A stretch of 64,000 nucleotides of DNA from Phaseolus vulgaris (taxonomy: Eukaryota > Streptophyta > Magnoliopsida > Fabales > Fabaceae). The notes under the pieces were generated by a model. That model made no database searches and was not told where the DNA came from. It saw only the letters and a list, made by a program, of their open reading frames with translations. This document shows positions 10,691 through 23,087 of the stretch, piece after piece (the stretch's first letter is position 1; each line of letters begins with the position of its first letter). The translations under genes and the position numbers were made by a program. Location: contig NC_023759.2 in the NCBI RefSeq assembly GCF_000499845.2, positions 19,386,272 through 19,450,271 on the forward strand, given 5' to 3'.

Positions 10691-11950
10691 TTGATGACTC
10701 TTTTACGACAAGTACACCACTGTGTCGTCAGAAGTAATAATTTGTCCCTATGGACGGATATTGAACCCATAAGGAACAATTGAATAATCAAGTAAAAGAT
10801 CATTAAATAGAAAAGAAAATAATAAAGTTTGTTATGATTGCAATGATTAAAAATAAAACAAGTCAAAGAGTTTGTTGGTTCAATTGGAAAAATTAGGATT
10901 GGGGTTCATCCTTTTTACTCTTTGGTATTTTGATGCGCATGGTAATATTCTATCCTTTGATTGATGTTGATGCCCGTATAAAAAAGTCATTTATATTGAT
11001 TCCTCGCATGGAAAATTATTAATAGAGTCTCCTAAATATCGATTCCTCGCATATTTATTAAAACTTCTTATCATTATGATTAGACTTTTGATAGTAATTA
11101 ACATTTCAAATCTATTCCTAGCATTCAAATATGTTAAGCATTATCATTTGTGTAAGAAAATTAGAAGTACTTTCCAATCAAATCTAAGGATCTAGATGAT
11201 AGAAACAAGCATTACAAATAAAATGACAATATCAATCATCAATCAAGAACAAAATATTATATTTAAATATCACCTCATTACATAAGAGTTTGAACAAATT
11301 ACTCCCAATCCCAAAGGGTAGAATTAGCCACTCATGTTGACTATTACAAGTAGAGAGCAAGAAAAGAAGATTCAGGATGTTTCTCCTTGATGGTGTATCC
11401 TCTAGGGTTTCTAACACCTTCTATTATCCCAATTGGATTCCAATCCACTCAATGATCATCCCTAGGGTTGTGTCTCAAGCCTTATATTTTACCTAGTTGG
11501 GCTTGGACTATGTGACTTCTCGCCTCGGCTTTATTGGGCTCGTCTGGGCGAGTTGCATGAAAAAAGGCCCAACTTCTCTAAAGTGATCTCGCCTGGGCGA
11601 GATTGGGCTTGCTCGGGCTCGCTTGGGCGAGATCCTCTAGGGACTTCTAGCTTGGGCGAGCTTTGGTCAGTGCTGGTGCGTTCCAACTTTCCATTTTACT
11701 TTGTATAATCTCCTTTTGCCCTTTCATCCCTATTATTCCCTAGAATCCTAAAATTAACACAAATTTGGGAATAAATTGTTCTGATTCAAATTAAAATCAC
11801 AAAATATGTAAAAAGGTGTAAATTCATTAATTATGGGTTATTTTATGGTTATTTTATCAATTAATATCCATAAGTGCCTATATTTTAATATGAAATATTA
11901 CTGAAATCTGGCACTTATTAGTATTCTAATTGGTATTAAGGGTGGTATTT
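10691..11950. mobile_element. Unidentified insertion within element E
   Basis: This stretch separates RT from protease of element E and resembles neither. It contains two CGATTCCTCGCAT-like copies (10997 and 11040), an ACGACA...TGTCGT inverted pair at 10697-10725, and a GC-richer block at 11515-11665 with repeated near-palindromes such as CTCGCCTGGGCGAG. The right part is very AT-rich. It could be a solo LTR of another family. Ends are approximate and I could not find a target duplication. Confidence 0.45.
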
Positions 11951-11954
11951 TTAA

Positions 11955-12570
11955 ACTTGCAGCGTAATACTTTCATGCGGTATTCTAGTCTACGTGGATA
12001 GCTATGATGTCTTTACTCTCAGATGGGAACTTCATGGCCTGATGCGGGGTGGAGACAATCCCTTCCAATTTGTCTAAGGATGGTCTTCCTAGTAAGACGT
12101 TATATGAGGTGTGCACATCTCCAATCAAATATTTGATCTTAATGGTCTTGTAACATTGAGTCCCTTCTCCAAACTTGGTGTATTGATCAATATACCCCTG
12201 AATGTCAACCCTCTCTCTTGAGAACCTAACTATTTGTTTATTGTAGGGAACTATAGCGTCTCGGGATAATCCAATTTTTTTAAATGTCTTTCAATAGTGT
12301 ATGTTGACCGAGTTCCCCTTATCCACCAACATCTTCATCACCGCAAAGTTGATAACCTCTATTGTTATCACCATTGGATCATCATGGTTAGGATCAATAG
12401 TTTTGAAATTCTCATTAGTAAATGTTATTGGCGACAAGATCCTCCTATGGATTACGTTAATGGATTGGATGACCCTCAAGTGTCTTTTTTTGAATGAGCA
12501 CGTGGTACCTCCTCCAACAAATCCTCTCGTGATGGTAATTATCACAGCTCTCAAGGGTCCAGGCACTTTC
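11955..12570 (-). pseudogene. Protease region of element E
   Basis: Minus-strand reading gives a GGTTCSFKKRH segment, NHDDPMVITIEV, and MLVDKGNSVNI at the place where other copies have DQGSSADV, the aspartic protease active site. Then comes IGDVHTSYNVLLGRPSL, matching YNILLGR in element A. The family needs D-T/S-G; here the Gly-Ser pair is altered to KGNS. Frames are broken. Confidence 0.75.
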
Positions 12571-13560
12571 TGACCATGTTCTTCCCAGTGGTTTTGTTCT
12601 CTTCTGCCATTCTGACTGTCAACTCTCAGGTTCTTGGCATCGTTGCAGATTTTTCAGATAAATCGGCAGAAGTGATCGACTTGTACTAATTCCTATATTT
12701 TGTCCTTCAATGCTAGGAATTCTTCTGTTGTATGGCCATAATTGTAGTGGAATCGACAATGCTTTGTCTGATTCACATTTATGGGTCTTTGAACCTTCCT
12801 TGGAGTTGATATCAAGTCAATGTTAAGAGCCTTTTTCAGTATTCTAGATTGGTCTCCAGTTAGTAGCGTGTAGTGTGTGAAACGCCGCAGGAGAAGGAAT
12901 TCCTACGGTTTTTATCGACAAAATTCTTCCTAGCCTCATTAGACTTTTGGATTTAGCCTGGAATTCCCGAAGTTCTTCCATCTACATGAATTTTGCTTCC
13001 CTTTACCAAAATTCATAAAGATTTGTTGTTGATTTCTTGCACAAGCTATCCAAAAAAGGACCAGGTTTTAGAGCGATTACCATATGGTGCATAACCACTT
13101 CAGGGCTTAAGTTTCGGATGCTTAATGTTATTTTTCCTAATCACTCCATGAATGCACACAAATACTATGTTTTCTCTTGTCGAATGTTGACTAGGGTTAT
13201 AAATGTGAGATGGTGGGGTCGGCTTGTGCCGAATTGCACCCCAAACTTGGTGACCAGGGTGTTGAAATAGTCAATGGAGTGAGTCTGCAATCGTGTAAAC
13301 CATTTTAAAATTGCCCATTTGAGTGAAATGGGGAACACTCGATATAACAGTTCATCATTGGTGGTTTACAAGCTGACATGGGTCACATAGGTGTCCACAT
13401 GCTTGTTCGAATCGGTGGTGTCATCATATTTATCCAGAGTTTGAACTCTTCCAGGTACTCGGTAGGGAGACCTCCCTGATTGTTTCGGTGAACGGAGTAT
13501 GGCGGGAGGTTGTCCCAAGGGTACTTACCAAGGAAAGTGGCCTCGGATGGTGGGAACTAT
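12571..13560 (-). pseudogene. Gag region of element E
   Basis: Minus-strand pieces read YDDTTDSNKHVDTYVTHVSL, VFPISLKWAILKWFTRLQ and HSIDYFNTLVTKFG, the pattern of a retrotransposon Gag core (hydrophobic-Trp blocks). Further on, a WCRFHYNYGHTT-like segment lies near 12740-12770, comparable to CEFHQAYGHAIRNC in element B. Many stops. The amino end, primer site and 5' LTR to the right are not recognisable, so element E is truncated near 13560. Confidence 0.65.
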
Positions 13561-14060
13561 TGCCAAAACTACCAAACAAACTTCATCCTATTAAGAAAAC
13601 TTAAAGAAACATGTTTATCAACACAATAATTACCTCTAAAAATGTGGAAAACTTTAAACCCAATCTCTCTACGAAAAGCATGTATTTATTCTAACGACGC
13701 ATAAATACTAAAGTACAAGAGACCTGAGAGCAGAACAAACTGAGAAAGTTACATTCTAACCAAAAATGTCTATAACCAGTTTCTTGCGTATTTTAAATAA
13801 AATTTTATTTTTATTTCTTTAGGCCTTTAATTGCAGTCCATTTGTCTATTAAATTTCAGTCTTTTTAATTGTAGAGTCCTTTTAATGATATGTAGTTATT
13901 TTATAAAAACTTTCATGTTAGGCATCACTATGCAACTTGACATCTTAGTTAGGCTGATACCTCAAGTAACAACAATCATCATCACATGAAAAAAGTATTA
14001 TTAAAAAAAGAAAAAAAGAAAGAAAAAAAAACATGGGGGGATTAGACCAAAACCCATATG
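13561..14060. other. AT-rich stretch, nothing recognised
   Basis: No coherent reading frame, no LTR end and no repeat that I can name. A purine-rich run of A and G lies at 14000-14035. Confidence 0.5.
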
Positions 14061-14525
14061 TTAACAAAAACGATACATAGGTAGACTATACTTATTCATA
14101 AAGAATTCTAAGAACAGACTAGATTGAAGCTTATTATACCAATGAAATGATTCTCTATGAATAAATCCTAAATTTGCCAACTTATCAACACACATATTCC
14201 CTTCACGAAAAATATGAGTAACCCTAAACCTAATTTTCCCACAGTAATTAAGACAAATATTCCATCGATTACGAAACATCCACAGAACATTAGTCATAGC
14301 AGGAAATGGAGCACAAACCAAAGCAGAATCACATTCAAGCCATCCACTAGTAAGTCCCATCTTTTGAGCTTCCTCCATAGCATGTATAACTCCATAAAAC
14401 TCAGCAAATCATAGCAGTTTGAATTTCAAGAAACGCAGAGAAAACACCAATAAACTCCTTCTTACTCCCACGAAAAATACCTTCACAAGTAGCAAGCGCA
14501 AGATATCCCCTAGCAGCATATTCTT
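14061..14525 (-). pseudogene. LINE-type RNase H domain relic
   Basis: Minus-strand reading begins AARGYLALATCEGIFRGSK, continues AFLEIQTAM, shifts frame near 14414, then AEFYGVIHAMEEAQKMG, WLECDSALVC and FREGNMCVDKLANLG. This is the RNase H-like fold (RVT_3 type) attached to plant L1-type LINEs and to many RNase H-like plant proteins. The ECDS and D(K)LAN residues fit the active-site region. Only this domain is present; no RT or poly-A tail was seen nearby, so it is a fragment. A host RNase H-like gene fragment cannot be excluded. Confidence 0.65.
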
Positions 14526-16160
14526 TTATTTCTACAAAATATTTTCAAATAGACTAATTTAAAATAAATAACATATTGTTAAAACTAAAATGAGAAAAAA
14601 ATATAATAAAAAACCAGAAAAAATGATAAAGAGCACAATATCTTTTTCACATAAATAAGAAGTCAAGCAATATTTTTAAGAATTAAAAAATAATATTTAA
14701 AAAAAACATTAAATATTATAACTTCATTCTGATCATAAGCGGTGAAATTATGTAATATAAAATATTCAAATAATGAAATAATATTTTCCTCCTGGCGGGC
14801 CAAAATTGCAAACTCATTCTCGTCTATAATAAGTCATGAAAATGGCTCCATTTCGCAGCTTTTCACTTTTCCTCCAACTTTTCAATCTCAATAGACAAAA
14901 TGTTATAAATAAATTGGTCCCATTTATTTATATTATTGTATTTTCGAAGCAGGTGGTTACCTCTGAGGGCATACTCTCTATTGTTCGTGTGATGAAATTT
15001 TTTTATTACTGTTTTGTTAAATTTGTAAAAATTTAATTGAAATGTATTTACTTACACTACTATCTCATTAATTATATAATGTGTAGTTGGTTATATATTT
15101 ATTATACACGTGTTATATCCCTTTCAACCAGAGTACTTACAAACTAACCTTCCACACCGCATAGTCAACATAGATATATGTTTAGAAGTTTGATAGTAAT
15201 TATTTTAAAAGTTATATAATTTTCAGTGAACTAATAATGCATTTGTTTTAACTTTAGCTGTAAATCATGAAAATATCCTAGGTTTTCATTTTTTTTTAAT
15301 TATTTTTCCTTGACATCAACATAAAATAAAATTTACTACCCAAATGTAAGGACTTGTGTTTGGAATAACAATTTAGTTAATTAATAAATAAAAATTAAAT
15401 TTAAATTATATTCAGTTTTAAATTATTTAGTGATATGTTAATGCGACGTATGCTTTATATAGGAGCAGAGATGATAGCAATAACACTTAGGCTGCTTTGG
15501 GTTAATAATAGTTAGCATATATAAAGAAGAGAAACAGGCAAAATAGGGAACTTGGAAAATGGTTGGTGCATAAAGTACAAATTTATTTTCTAACTAATAC
15601 ATTAGTCTCTTATGTTGTCCTTTCTCAAATTTTTATTCTCTCCTCTTCAATAAGTGTAGAAAAACATAACCTCTCTTCTCTTACATGGAAATATATCAAC
15701 TTTAAGTTAGAAAAGAGTAATAGGAGATCCATCTTGAATTCGTGTATAAGCAAAAGTTTTTCTTCTTATGTTCTCCCTTAGATTTCTAATTTTTCCTTCA
15801 TAATGTACAAGCAAAAGAGGAATTGAAATGTTTTGGGTTTTCGATTTGCCTATTAAATCTTATAATTGTGAACCTTATAATCAAATAGCTGTATTCTTAT
15901 ATAGTCCAAGTGACTTTTTATACTTTACTTAGAGAGATTATATGTACTTTAGTTAAACTTAGGGTGTTTAAGTGGATGGCATGGAGAGACCTTAGTACTC
16001 GTGCTTAAACTCAAGGAAAGTTTAAGTGAATAACCTACATAAACTTTGTGTACTTAGTGTGAAGAGACGTTGTGTACTTGGATAATTTGGAGATACTTTA
16101 TGTACTTATTGTAAGTTAGAAGTGACACTGATAATATATGTAATCTGTTTTGAATAATTC
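14526..16160. other. AT-rich intergenic stretch
   Basis: Long A/T runs and scattered short frames without known motifs. I see no LTR ends, tRNA or gene signature. Confidence 0.5.
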
Positions 16161-16425
16161 AACCCATTGTTATTAGCTTCATAGAACTAAACACAACCTA
16201 GTTTGGATGAACCAGTATAAATTTGGTATTATTATTGTACCTTCCTTACACATGCATTATTTGTTGGTTATCCCTTTGGAAAATGAATTGTAAAAATTAT
16301 TATAAAACCACTAGATGACCATCTCTTGTGTTTGATAGGTCTCTTTCAAAATGGTTTTCCAAAAGTGTTTTCATTAGCCTTATTCAACCCTCTTCTAGAG
16401 CTAACCTATAATTTTATACATCTAT
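16161..16425 (+). repeat. Possible old Sirevirus-like LTR end
   Basis: GATGAACCAGTATAAATTTGG, then CAAAAGTGTTTTCATTAG and ATTCAACCCTCTTCTAGAGC followed by CTATAATTTTA follow the order seen at the end of Sirevirus LTRs (GAACCAATATAAAC, then ATTCACCCCCCTCTTG, then TATAATTCT). Divergence is strong and no start could be placed. Confidence 0.4.
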
Positions 16426-16992
16426 ATACCCAAGATTTTGATGATAAATAATACTAAGTTTTAGTTTATCTAATGATTTTACTAAGTAGGAACGAAATTA
16501 AGACCCTTCAATCAAGAATAGACGTAGTCTAGTATTCAAAAAACAAATAAAATGAAAAAATCATGAATAAATGCTTTTTGTGTAGAAGCACTAGAGGGTT
16601 ATAAATTACATAGAAAAAAATTATGTCTTATGAAGAAGGAACACATATTTAAATAATGAGATGACCATATCAATGCACAAATCCAATGCAACATTGGATG
16701 CTTAGAACATCGTCTATCCTTTTAAAAGAGTAGTCTCACATATTTCAAAGTAGATCCTAACACACACAACTTACTCTTTGAGGATTTTATTCTCACATGG
16801 ACAACATAACTACTAAAATAAAACATGTTCTTTTTCTCAACAAAAAGAAGTATGGCAGTTGTACTGTTCGGTCGTGCTTGGGTGTTGACCCGAACACTTA
16901 AACACATCTTTTTGGCCCACACCTAGACAGTTGAAAAATACATTAAACACTTTAAAAATAACAAGAAACGGAAAAACAACTAAACAATAATT
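16426..16992. other. AT-rich stretch, nothing recognised
   Basis: No motif or repeat that I could assign. Confidence 0.4.
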
Positions 16993-17195
16993 GAATCAGT
17001 TAATTATATTTACCATGAGTTCAACAAATATAAACAGTCAGAGACAATACTCTGCATATCAACAGCCCTAAAATAAAAGGGATATATTAACAAATTATTA
17101 TGTGGTTACTAACTCTGAATCAGTTAATTATACTCTTTTTTTATCATGAGTTCAACAAATATAAATAGTCAGAAATGATACTCTGCATATCACTG
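16993..17195. repeat. Direct duplication of ~80 bp
   Basis: GAATCAGTTAATTATA, then GAGTTCAACAAATATAAA, then ATACTCTGCATATCA recur at 16993 and 17117, an offset of 124 bases, with a few changes. It lies in or beside the LTR of element F. Confidence 0.75.
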
Positions 17196-17199
17196 ACTT

Positions 17200-17328
17200 G
17201 ATCGTCAAAGTTTTGTCAACAGGTGGAGCTCCCCTCATTGTGATTTTCAAGCATCGCAAAGCGACAATGTTGAAAGGCTGACCCGGAATCCACCACCAAG
17301 ATCCAACCCAAATTTGTTGGCTAGAACA
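17200..17328 (+). repeat. 5' LTR end of Tat element F (plus strand)
   Basis: GACTTGATCGTCAAAG, then TCAACAGGTGGAGC and finally TTGTTGGCTAGAACA match, in order, the terminal part of the LTR of element D read on its own strand. It ends just before a tRNA-Lys primer site. The LTR start could not be placed. Confidence 0.6.
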
Positions 17329-17330
17329 TT

Positions 17331-17345
17331 TGGTGCCCACCGCGG
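17331..17345 (+). other. Primer binding site of element F
   Basis: TGGTGCCCACCGCGG on the plus strand is complementary to the tRNA-Lys 3' end with two changes. It is the only Tat primer site in the window on the plus strand, so F runs opposite to the other Tat elements. Confidence 0.7.
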
Positions 17346-18940
17346 AGGAGGTACAACTGATCCTACTATCTACCTGTGACACATATACATAAACCTCAAT
17401 AGTCAGACAGGTAAAGAGATATACATGGATTCATTCCCCGGATAGGTCATTAAGGGAAAGTCCACAATCGACAAAATAAAAAAAAAATCTTCTAAATCCT
17501 CCTTCGGTAATTCTGCTACGAGGAGAACATGTCAGACACCACCACCACTACAAACGGTAGAAAGAAATAAAAAGATAAGAGAACAACAAGAGGATAAGGC
17601 CAAGGAAGAGAGAAAGAACAAAAGTGTTTTACTTCTTATGCTCAATTTTAACAACGCCATTTTTATCGTGAGTGTACGCTCTTTTGAAGTAAAGTTATCT
17701 ATTATTTACTCTTTACAAACAATCCTAATTTGAGAAATTTTGTTAAAATTATATATAATTTTCGTATATTTAATTATTAATCCTTAAAATATAAGAGATA
17801 ATTGTTACTTTTATTTTGGAGATAAAATTGTTGTTATTAGTATATTAGAAAATAAAATATGTAACAACAATTCAAACTTATAATATCCTAATAAATAATT
17901 TTTTTATTGGTTTATTAGAAAATAAATAATGTAACAATAACTCAAATTTATAATATGATAATAAATTTATTTTTAAATTATACAACCTCTAAAGAATGTT
18001 AGGATAACAACATTTAGGATAAGATTTTTAGTATCTTGTTATACCTATTGGTAGTGAAGATTAATATTATTTATGATGGTGTCAAAAATATTTAATTGTA
18101 ATTGGTGAGATATAATTCAAATAATAAGGTTGAACAAATTTTATGTGATGTTACTTATAAATTTATGAGATGTTTTTATTTATTTATTTTTTATCTCCTT
18201 TTCTAAGTTATAAAAAATCACTTGGGAATGACCATAGTACAATATTTTTTCTATTCTTTCACTTTTCCCGAACCATAAATTTTTATGGTACTCAGTAGAA
18301 AGTGAGATGTTGCTTCATGATCATGATCTCTCCCATTAGAAAGAAATTATTCTTGTTACTGGATATAGAGCGTAGTAATGTAGAAATGTATGTCTAGGAA
18401 AGTTCTGGTAAGGAAAGACTTGGTATTTAAGCACGTCCATTGGTGACCCACCTCTCTTTCCTGGGAACTTATCTAGTACTAGTTCACAATCTTCAATCAT
18501 TGTTCCAGTAAACATTATTATTCAGTGTATAATTCGATTTGAAGTATGAAAAAAAAAATGAGATACATATAGCAAAGATCAAACACTTTGACAATTTTGC
18601 CATAACTCATGCGTCGAGATTGACGAATGATTATGTCGATGTCCTATCATAGCTCGCCAGTAAAAGGTAGTACAACACCAAACTTTTATACTACATAAGA
18701 TCATAGAAGTGTTAGGCAACAAAGCATATCGACTGAAAATTCTCGATGAAAGAGTAACCCTGAAGACATGATACACTGTTAGTCTTAAGTTTTATTTTAA
18801 ATGAATTTTACAATTTTGATGAACAATTTAACTACTTATGAAAATTTTTATGATGACACTCTTTTCCTTGTAATAACGAGAGCATCCTCATTGAATAAAT
18901 TGTTATTATTATTCATGTACTACATTACGAACAATTTTTT
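17346..18940 (+). other. Decayed internal region of element F
   Basis: An ATG at 17529 opens MSDTTTTTNGRKK and then stops, the place expected for Gag. Beyond it the sequence is AT-rich with no recognisable gag or pol. Most coding sequence of F seems deleted or fully eroded. Confidence 0.4.
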
Positions 18941-19709
18941 AGATCAGACCAACTTGATTGAATCCTTTGATCGGACCAACTTGGTCGACGATGTTTCTAC
19001 AAACAAATCGACTTGGTCGAATCCTATAATCAGACCAACTCAGTCGCCAACGGATTCTACAAATGAACCGACTTGGCCGAATCCTATGATCAGACGAACT
19101 CGGCCATCACGGTTTCAACAAATGGACTGACTTGGCCGAATCCTATGATCGGACCAACTCGATCATAACGATTTTTACTAACGGATTGACTTGAACGAAC
19201 CCTAAGGTTGGACCAACTCAGTAATATCGTTATCTACAAATCTACTTGGATGAAATTTAAGGTCGGATCAACTTGGTAATTTTGTTTCTGAAAATCTACC
19301 TGGTTGAACCCTAAGGTCGAACCAACTCGTTAATTTCGTTCCAAAAATCTACTTGGTGGAACCTAAGGTCAGACCAACTTGGTAATATCGTTATCTACAA
19401 ATCTACTTGGCCGAACCCTAAGGTCGGACCAACTGGGTAATATGGTTATCTACAAATCTACTTGGCCAAACCCTAAGGTCGAACCTACTCGGGAATATCG
19501 TTATTTGCAAATCTACTATGTCGAACCCAAAGGTCGGACCAACTCGATAATATCGTTATTTACAAATCTACTTGGCCAAACCCAAAGGTCAGACCAACTT
19601 GGTAATTTCGTTCCCAAAAACCAACTTGGTTGAACCTTAATGTCAGATCAATTCGGTAATATCGTTATCTAAAAATCTACTTGACCGAACCCTAAGGTCG
19701 GACCAACTC
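18941..19709 (+). repeat. Tandem array of element F, unit about 55-61 bp
   Basis: Units share GGTCGGACCAACTCGGTAAT, ATCGTTATCTACAAATCTAC and TTGGCCGAACCCTAA. The distance from the unit at 19381 to the next at 19436 is 55 bases. The array is broken by element I (duplication AACTC) and resumes at 25101-25165 and 26271-26400. It lies between the lost pol and the aORF of F, the same place as the other Tat arrays. Confidence 0.85.
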
Positions 19710-20689
19710 TGATGAGAATCAACTAAAGGTGGCTTTTTATAATGAAGAACAAGATCATTCGCCTTCATATTTAAAGTTTTACTTGTTAATCTTTGCAAAA
19801 GATAAAGCCCAAGCCCAAGCCCAAGAAGGCCAAAGCCCACAAAAGCCCAAAGTCCATCCCATGAAGGGCAAGGCCAAGTATTAAATAAATATTGTTTAGA
19901 AAGGTGCTTAGAGGGAAACATTAGAAACCTCTATTGTTAAAGCATCTTTTAGTCTTTAGTTAGGAGTCTTAGGGGGGGTGTGTTAGTAGATAGGTGTAGG
20001 AGTAGAAAAGGAGGTGCCAAAGTGAAGGAAGAGGTCACACCTTCCTCATGCTTTGTTTTAGGCGCAAATTCTAGAAGCTTTTTGGGAGGGAGTTTTTTGA
20101 ATTTGTGTAGCTTATATTTCAGCACCTTAGGCTATAAATAGAGGTGCTCTCTTTGTATTTTTCAGATTGGAATTAATCTAAGAAAACTCTACTCAAATTT
20201 TGAGTGAACTTTGGAGAGCTTTTGGAGCCTTCTTCTCTAGTCTTATCTTGATGGATCAATGGAGTCCTCAAGTGGCGGCATCACTCTTATCTAGGAGCAT
20301 TCCACACTTCTAGTGGCGAGATCATCCAACATCCTTCCATCTTCATGAGCACTCTCTTCTCCTTCCTTTCTTCTCTTTCAATTGTTCATGTTGTCTTGTG
20401 TTCTTGAGTTTTTTTGGTTCAGTTTTTCTGTTTTTCCAGCACCTATGTTCTGTTCTCGCCTTTTAATTTCAATTCTGTTCGGTTCCTTTTAGTTTCTCTT
20501 CTTTTTTGGTTCAATTTGACTAAAATTGGTTCATCCAAATGAGTTTGGGATTTGGTACTAGTTTTTGGTGAGTTCTTGTCTTAGAACAAATGATCCAACT
20601 CTAAGAAAAGTGCCTCTTTAATGTCCAACTCAAGGTGATTCCTAAGAAGGTCAAGAACCTTTCTCTATGTGGCTAGTGGAATCACATCA
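19710..20689 (+). repeat. 5' LTR of element I
   Basis: TGATGAGAATC to AATCACATCA, 980 bases. Its first ~170 bases carry a readable tail (AQAQAQEGQ) that continues the coding frame in the 3' copy. Confidence 0.92.
20133..20140 (+). promoter_or_regulatory. TATA box in 5' LTR of element I
   Basis: TATAAATA in the context GGCTATAAATAGAGGTGC, repeated in the 3' LTR at 24544-24551 and in element H at 45958-45965. It is the likely start signal for genomic RNA. Confidence 0.75.
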
Positions 20690-20705
20690 TGTGGTATCAT
20701 GAGTC
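20690..20705 (+). other. Primer binding site of element I
   Basis: TGTGGTATCATGAGTC directly follows the LTR and resembles the initiator-Met-tRNA complement TGGTATCAGAGC with a small insertion. The same form (TGTGGTATCTAGAGTC) is used by element H. Confidence 0.75.
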
Positions 20706-22041
20706 TTAGGTTCATTCTTGTTTAATTGTTGAGTTGTGTGCACTTTATTTCAAGAGCTCTTTTAATTTCTTGCAATTTAAGTTTCTGTTTTAGAATTTTA
20801 CTTGAGTATTCTTGCTGTTTTTCTTTTACACCAAGTGCTTGTGAAAAGGTTTATGGCACTCATTCTTCTTATGAGTATGGTTGCTCTTTTGGAATGGCAT
20901 TATCCTTCCTAGAGTTTACCTTAAGCTTCCTTTCACTTGTTGTTAAAATTTGTGATGTGTCTTTTAATTTTGTAATCATGTCAAGTTTTGTCTTAGTCAT
21001 GTTATTCCATAATTGTCATTACTTCTAGTAGTACTTTTCTTGTTTTGATTGTTTCTTGCTTTAGTGTCATATATTTTCTGAATTGATATTGATCCTTTGT
21101 GCATTTTCTTTTTAGAATTGGGTTCATACTTGTATTCTAGACCTATACAAGTTCCAATACATCATTTTCTATTATGTCTTTGCTAGTTCATCATCCTGTT
21201 TTTTTATTCCTATTAGGATTCCTCTGTTTCTGAAAAAAAGTGCTTACTGTTTTTCCTTATTGCAATTGATTTACTTACTGGAAAATTCTGAAATTCTGGA
21301 TTTGAGATATTCAAAGTGTTAGAAAAGAATAGAAAAAAGAATCATTAAAAAATACGAAGTACACAAAAAATGATAAATAAAATAAAAAAAGTATACAATT
21401 CTGCCGAAAAAAATACGGTAATCTGGCAGCGATTTTGAAAAAATTATTTCTCTCAATTGGCTTACTGTTTTTAATTGATTCCAGTGCCATTATTGAGTTA
21501 ACATCTTGAAGTTTCTGTGGTTTAAATTTCATAATCCAGTTCGCTCTACATCATTCCAGTTAAATCAGTGAATATCAAGCACAGTTTGCCTTTTAAATTT
21601 TTTTTTTTCCAGTAGCTAATTTTTTGTTTTCTTCATCTACTCTAGAACTTTTCCTTAAGTATTCTTTTGTGTGCCTACTTTTCTCATTGAGTTCTTTATT
21701 TTCTTGATTGTCTTTTATTCTTACTCTTTGAGTTTGTCTCACATATAGTTTTCCTTTTGCAATTACCTTTTCTTGCTTATACCTTTTCTTGTTTGTCTTT
21801 ATTGTTTCATTGGTTTTGTGGTGGTTGCTCTTGAGATTGGTGTGCTTGCTTTGACATATTTCATTTGAGGATTCCAAGGCCTCAAGATCAGATTGGTGCA
21901 AGAACATTATTTCTTTGAGAGTGATCTCTTTTTTCAGCCTCATTTCACTTCGGCAGTTTCATTGCCATAGCTCACTGTTTTTGCTAATTTTGTTTCTTAA
22001 CTTGTTTGCTGTTTTTGTGTGTTTGCTGTTTTTAATTACAA
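20706..22041 (+). other. Leader of element I
   Basis: About 1.3 kb without a long frame. It is clearly related to the leader of element H (46562-47905), for example GTCATGTTATTCCATAATTG in both. Leaders of this kind hold packaging signals; none can be pinpointed here. Confidence 0.7.
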
Positions 22042-23087
22042 ATGGCTGGATTTTCAAGTGATGCATCATACAAGCAGAATTCTCCTTCCAAAGCTTCAAT
22101 CCTTGGTGAATTACATGAAGCACAAAGAACTATTAGACGCTTGGAAGAGAAAATGCAAAAGATGGAGGTCCAACAAGCTAGACCATCTCCTTCTATCCAT
22201 GATGGGCATCATTCACATAGACCTTCAACAAGAGGTTCTTCCAATGACATAGGCCGTCAAGAGGACCATAGGAGAAGGAGAACTCCACCCCAATTCCTTG
22301 GACATAGACATCACAACCAAGGGGAGAGACCTCACTACGGCAATGGTTACTACCAAGATGCAAAGGCTAGGCTACCTTCGGTCAAGCTTCTTTGTTTTAA
22401 TGGCTCTAGTGATCCTAATGTATATTTAGATTGGGAGGCTAAGTGTGAACAAATATTTGAGATCCTTGAGATCTAAGATGAGCATAAGCTTAAGCTAGCC
22501 ACCCTAGAGTTTAGTGATTATGCCATGAAATGGTGGCATGGAATTGTAAAGGACATTATCTATCACAAGGGTCCTCCCGTGGACTCTTGGAACTCTTTAA
22601 AGGATCAAATGCGCGCTAGATTTGTGCCCCCACATTTTAGGAAAGACCTCATGTTGAGACTCCAACGGTTTCAACAAGGCACGCTAAATGTGGATGAATA
22701 TTATAAAGAGCTAGAGACGCTTGTGCTTAAAATTGAATTAGAAGAAAGTGAGGAAGCTATGATTGCTAGGTTTGTGAGTGGTCTTAGGAAGGATATTCAA
22801 GACATTGTTGAGTTACAAGAGTATTCATCATTGGGCTCTTTAGTTCATCTTGCAATGAAGGTGGAAGCCCAACTTGCTAAGAAAAACTCTTTAAAAAATG
22901 CTTCCAATGATGGATACTACTCCAAGTCTTGGAGAAACAAAAATTCTTTTTCTAAAATCCTTCCAAAGATTCTTCTTTCAAACCCAAGGATCCTACGCCA
23001 TCTACTTCTAGGCCTAAATCCCCAATTAAATCGTCTAGTCAAAAGTGTTTTAAATGTTTGGGATATGGTCACATTGCTGCTAATTGC
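22042..23087 (+). pseudogene. Gag of element I, broken
   Basis: The ATG at 22042 opens MAGFSSDASYKQNSPSK, then a predicted coiled coil (LGELHEAQRTIRRLEEKMQ) and the Gag core ([17 protein letters not shown] block near 22620-22650). A zinc knuckle CFKCLGYGHIAANC is at 23046-23087. A TAA at 22474-22476 interrupts the frame before DEHKLKLATLEF, and a one-base shift near 22960 moves the knuckle into another frame. Gag packages element RNA; this copy cannot make it whole. Confidence 0.9.

Noticed and set aside
14061..14378. Complete host RNase H gene
   Set aside because: Only the C-terminal part of the fold is open, with a frameshift upstream, and no promoter or other exons are visible. A LINE-type relic fits better.
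20726..21028. 100-codon ORF in the leader of element I
   Set aside because: Low-complexity Phe/Ser/Leu frame caused by T-rich leader DNA. The related leader of H has a different, shorter frame.
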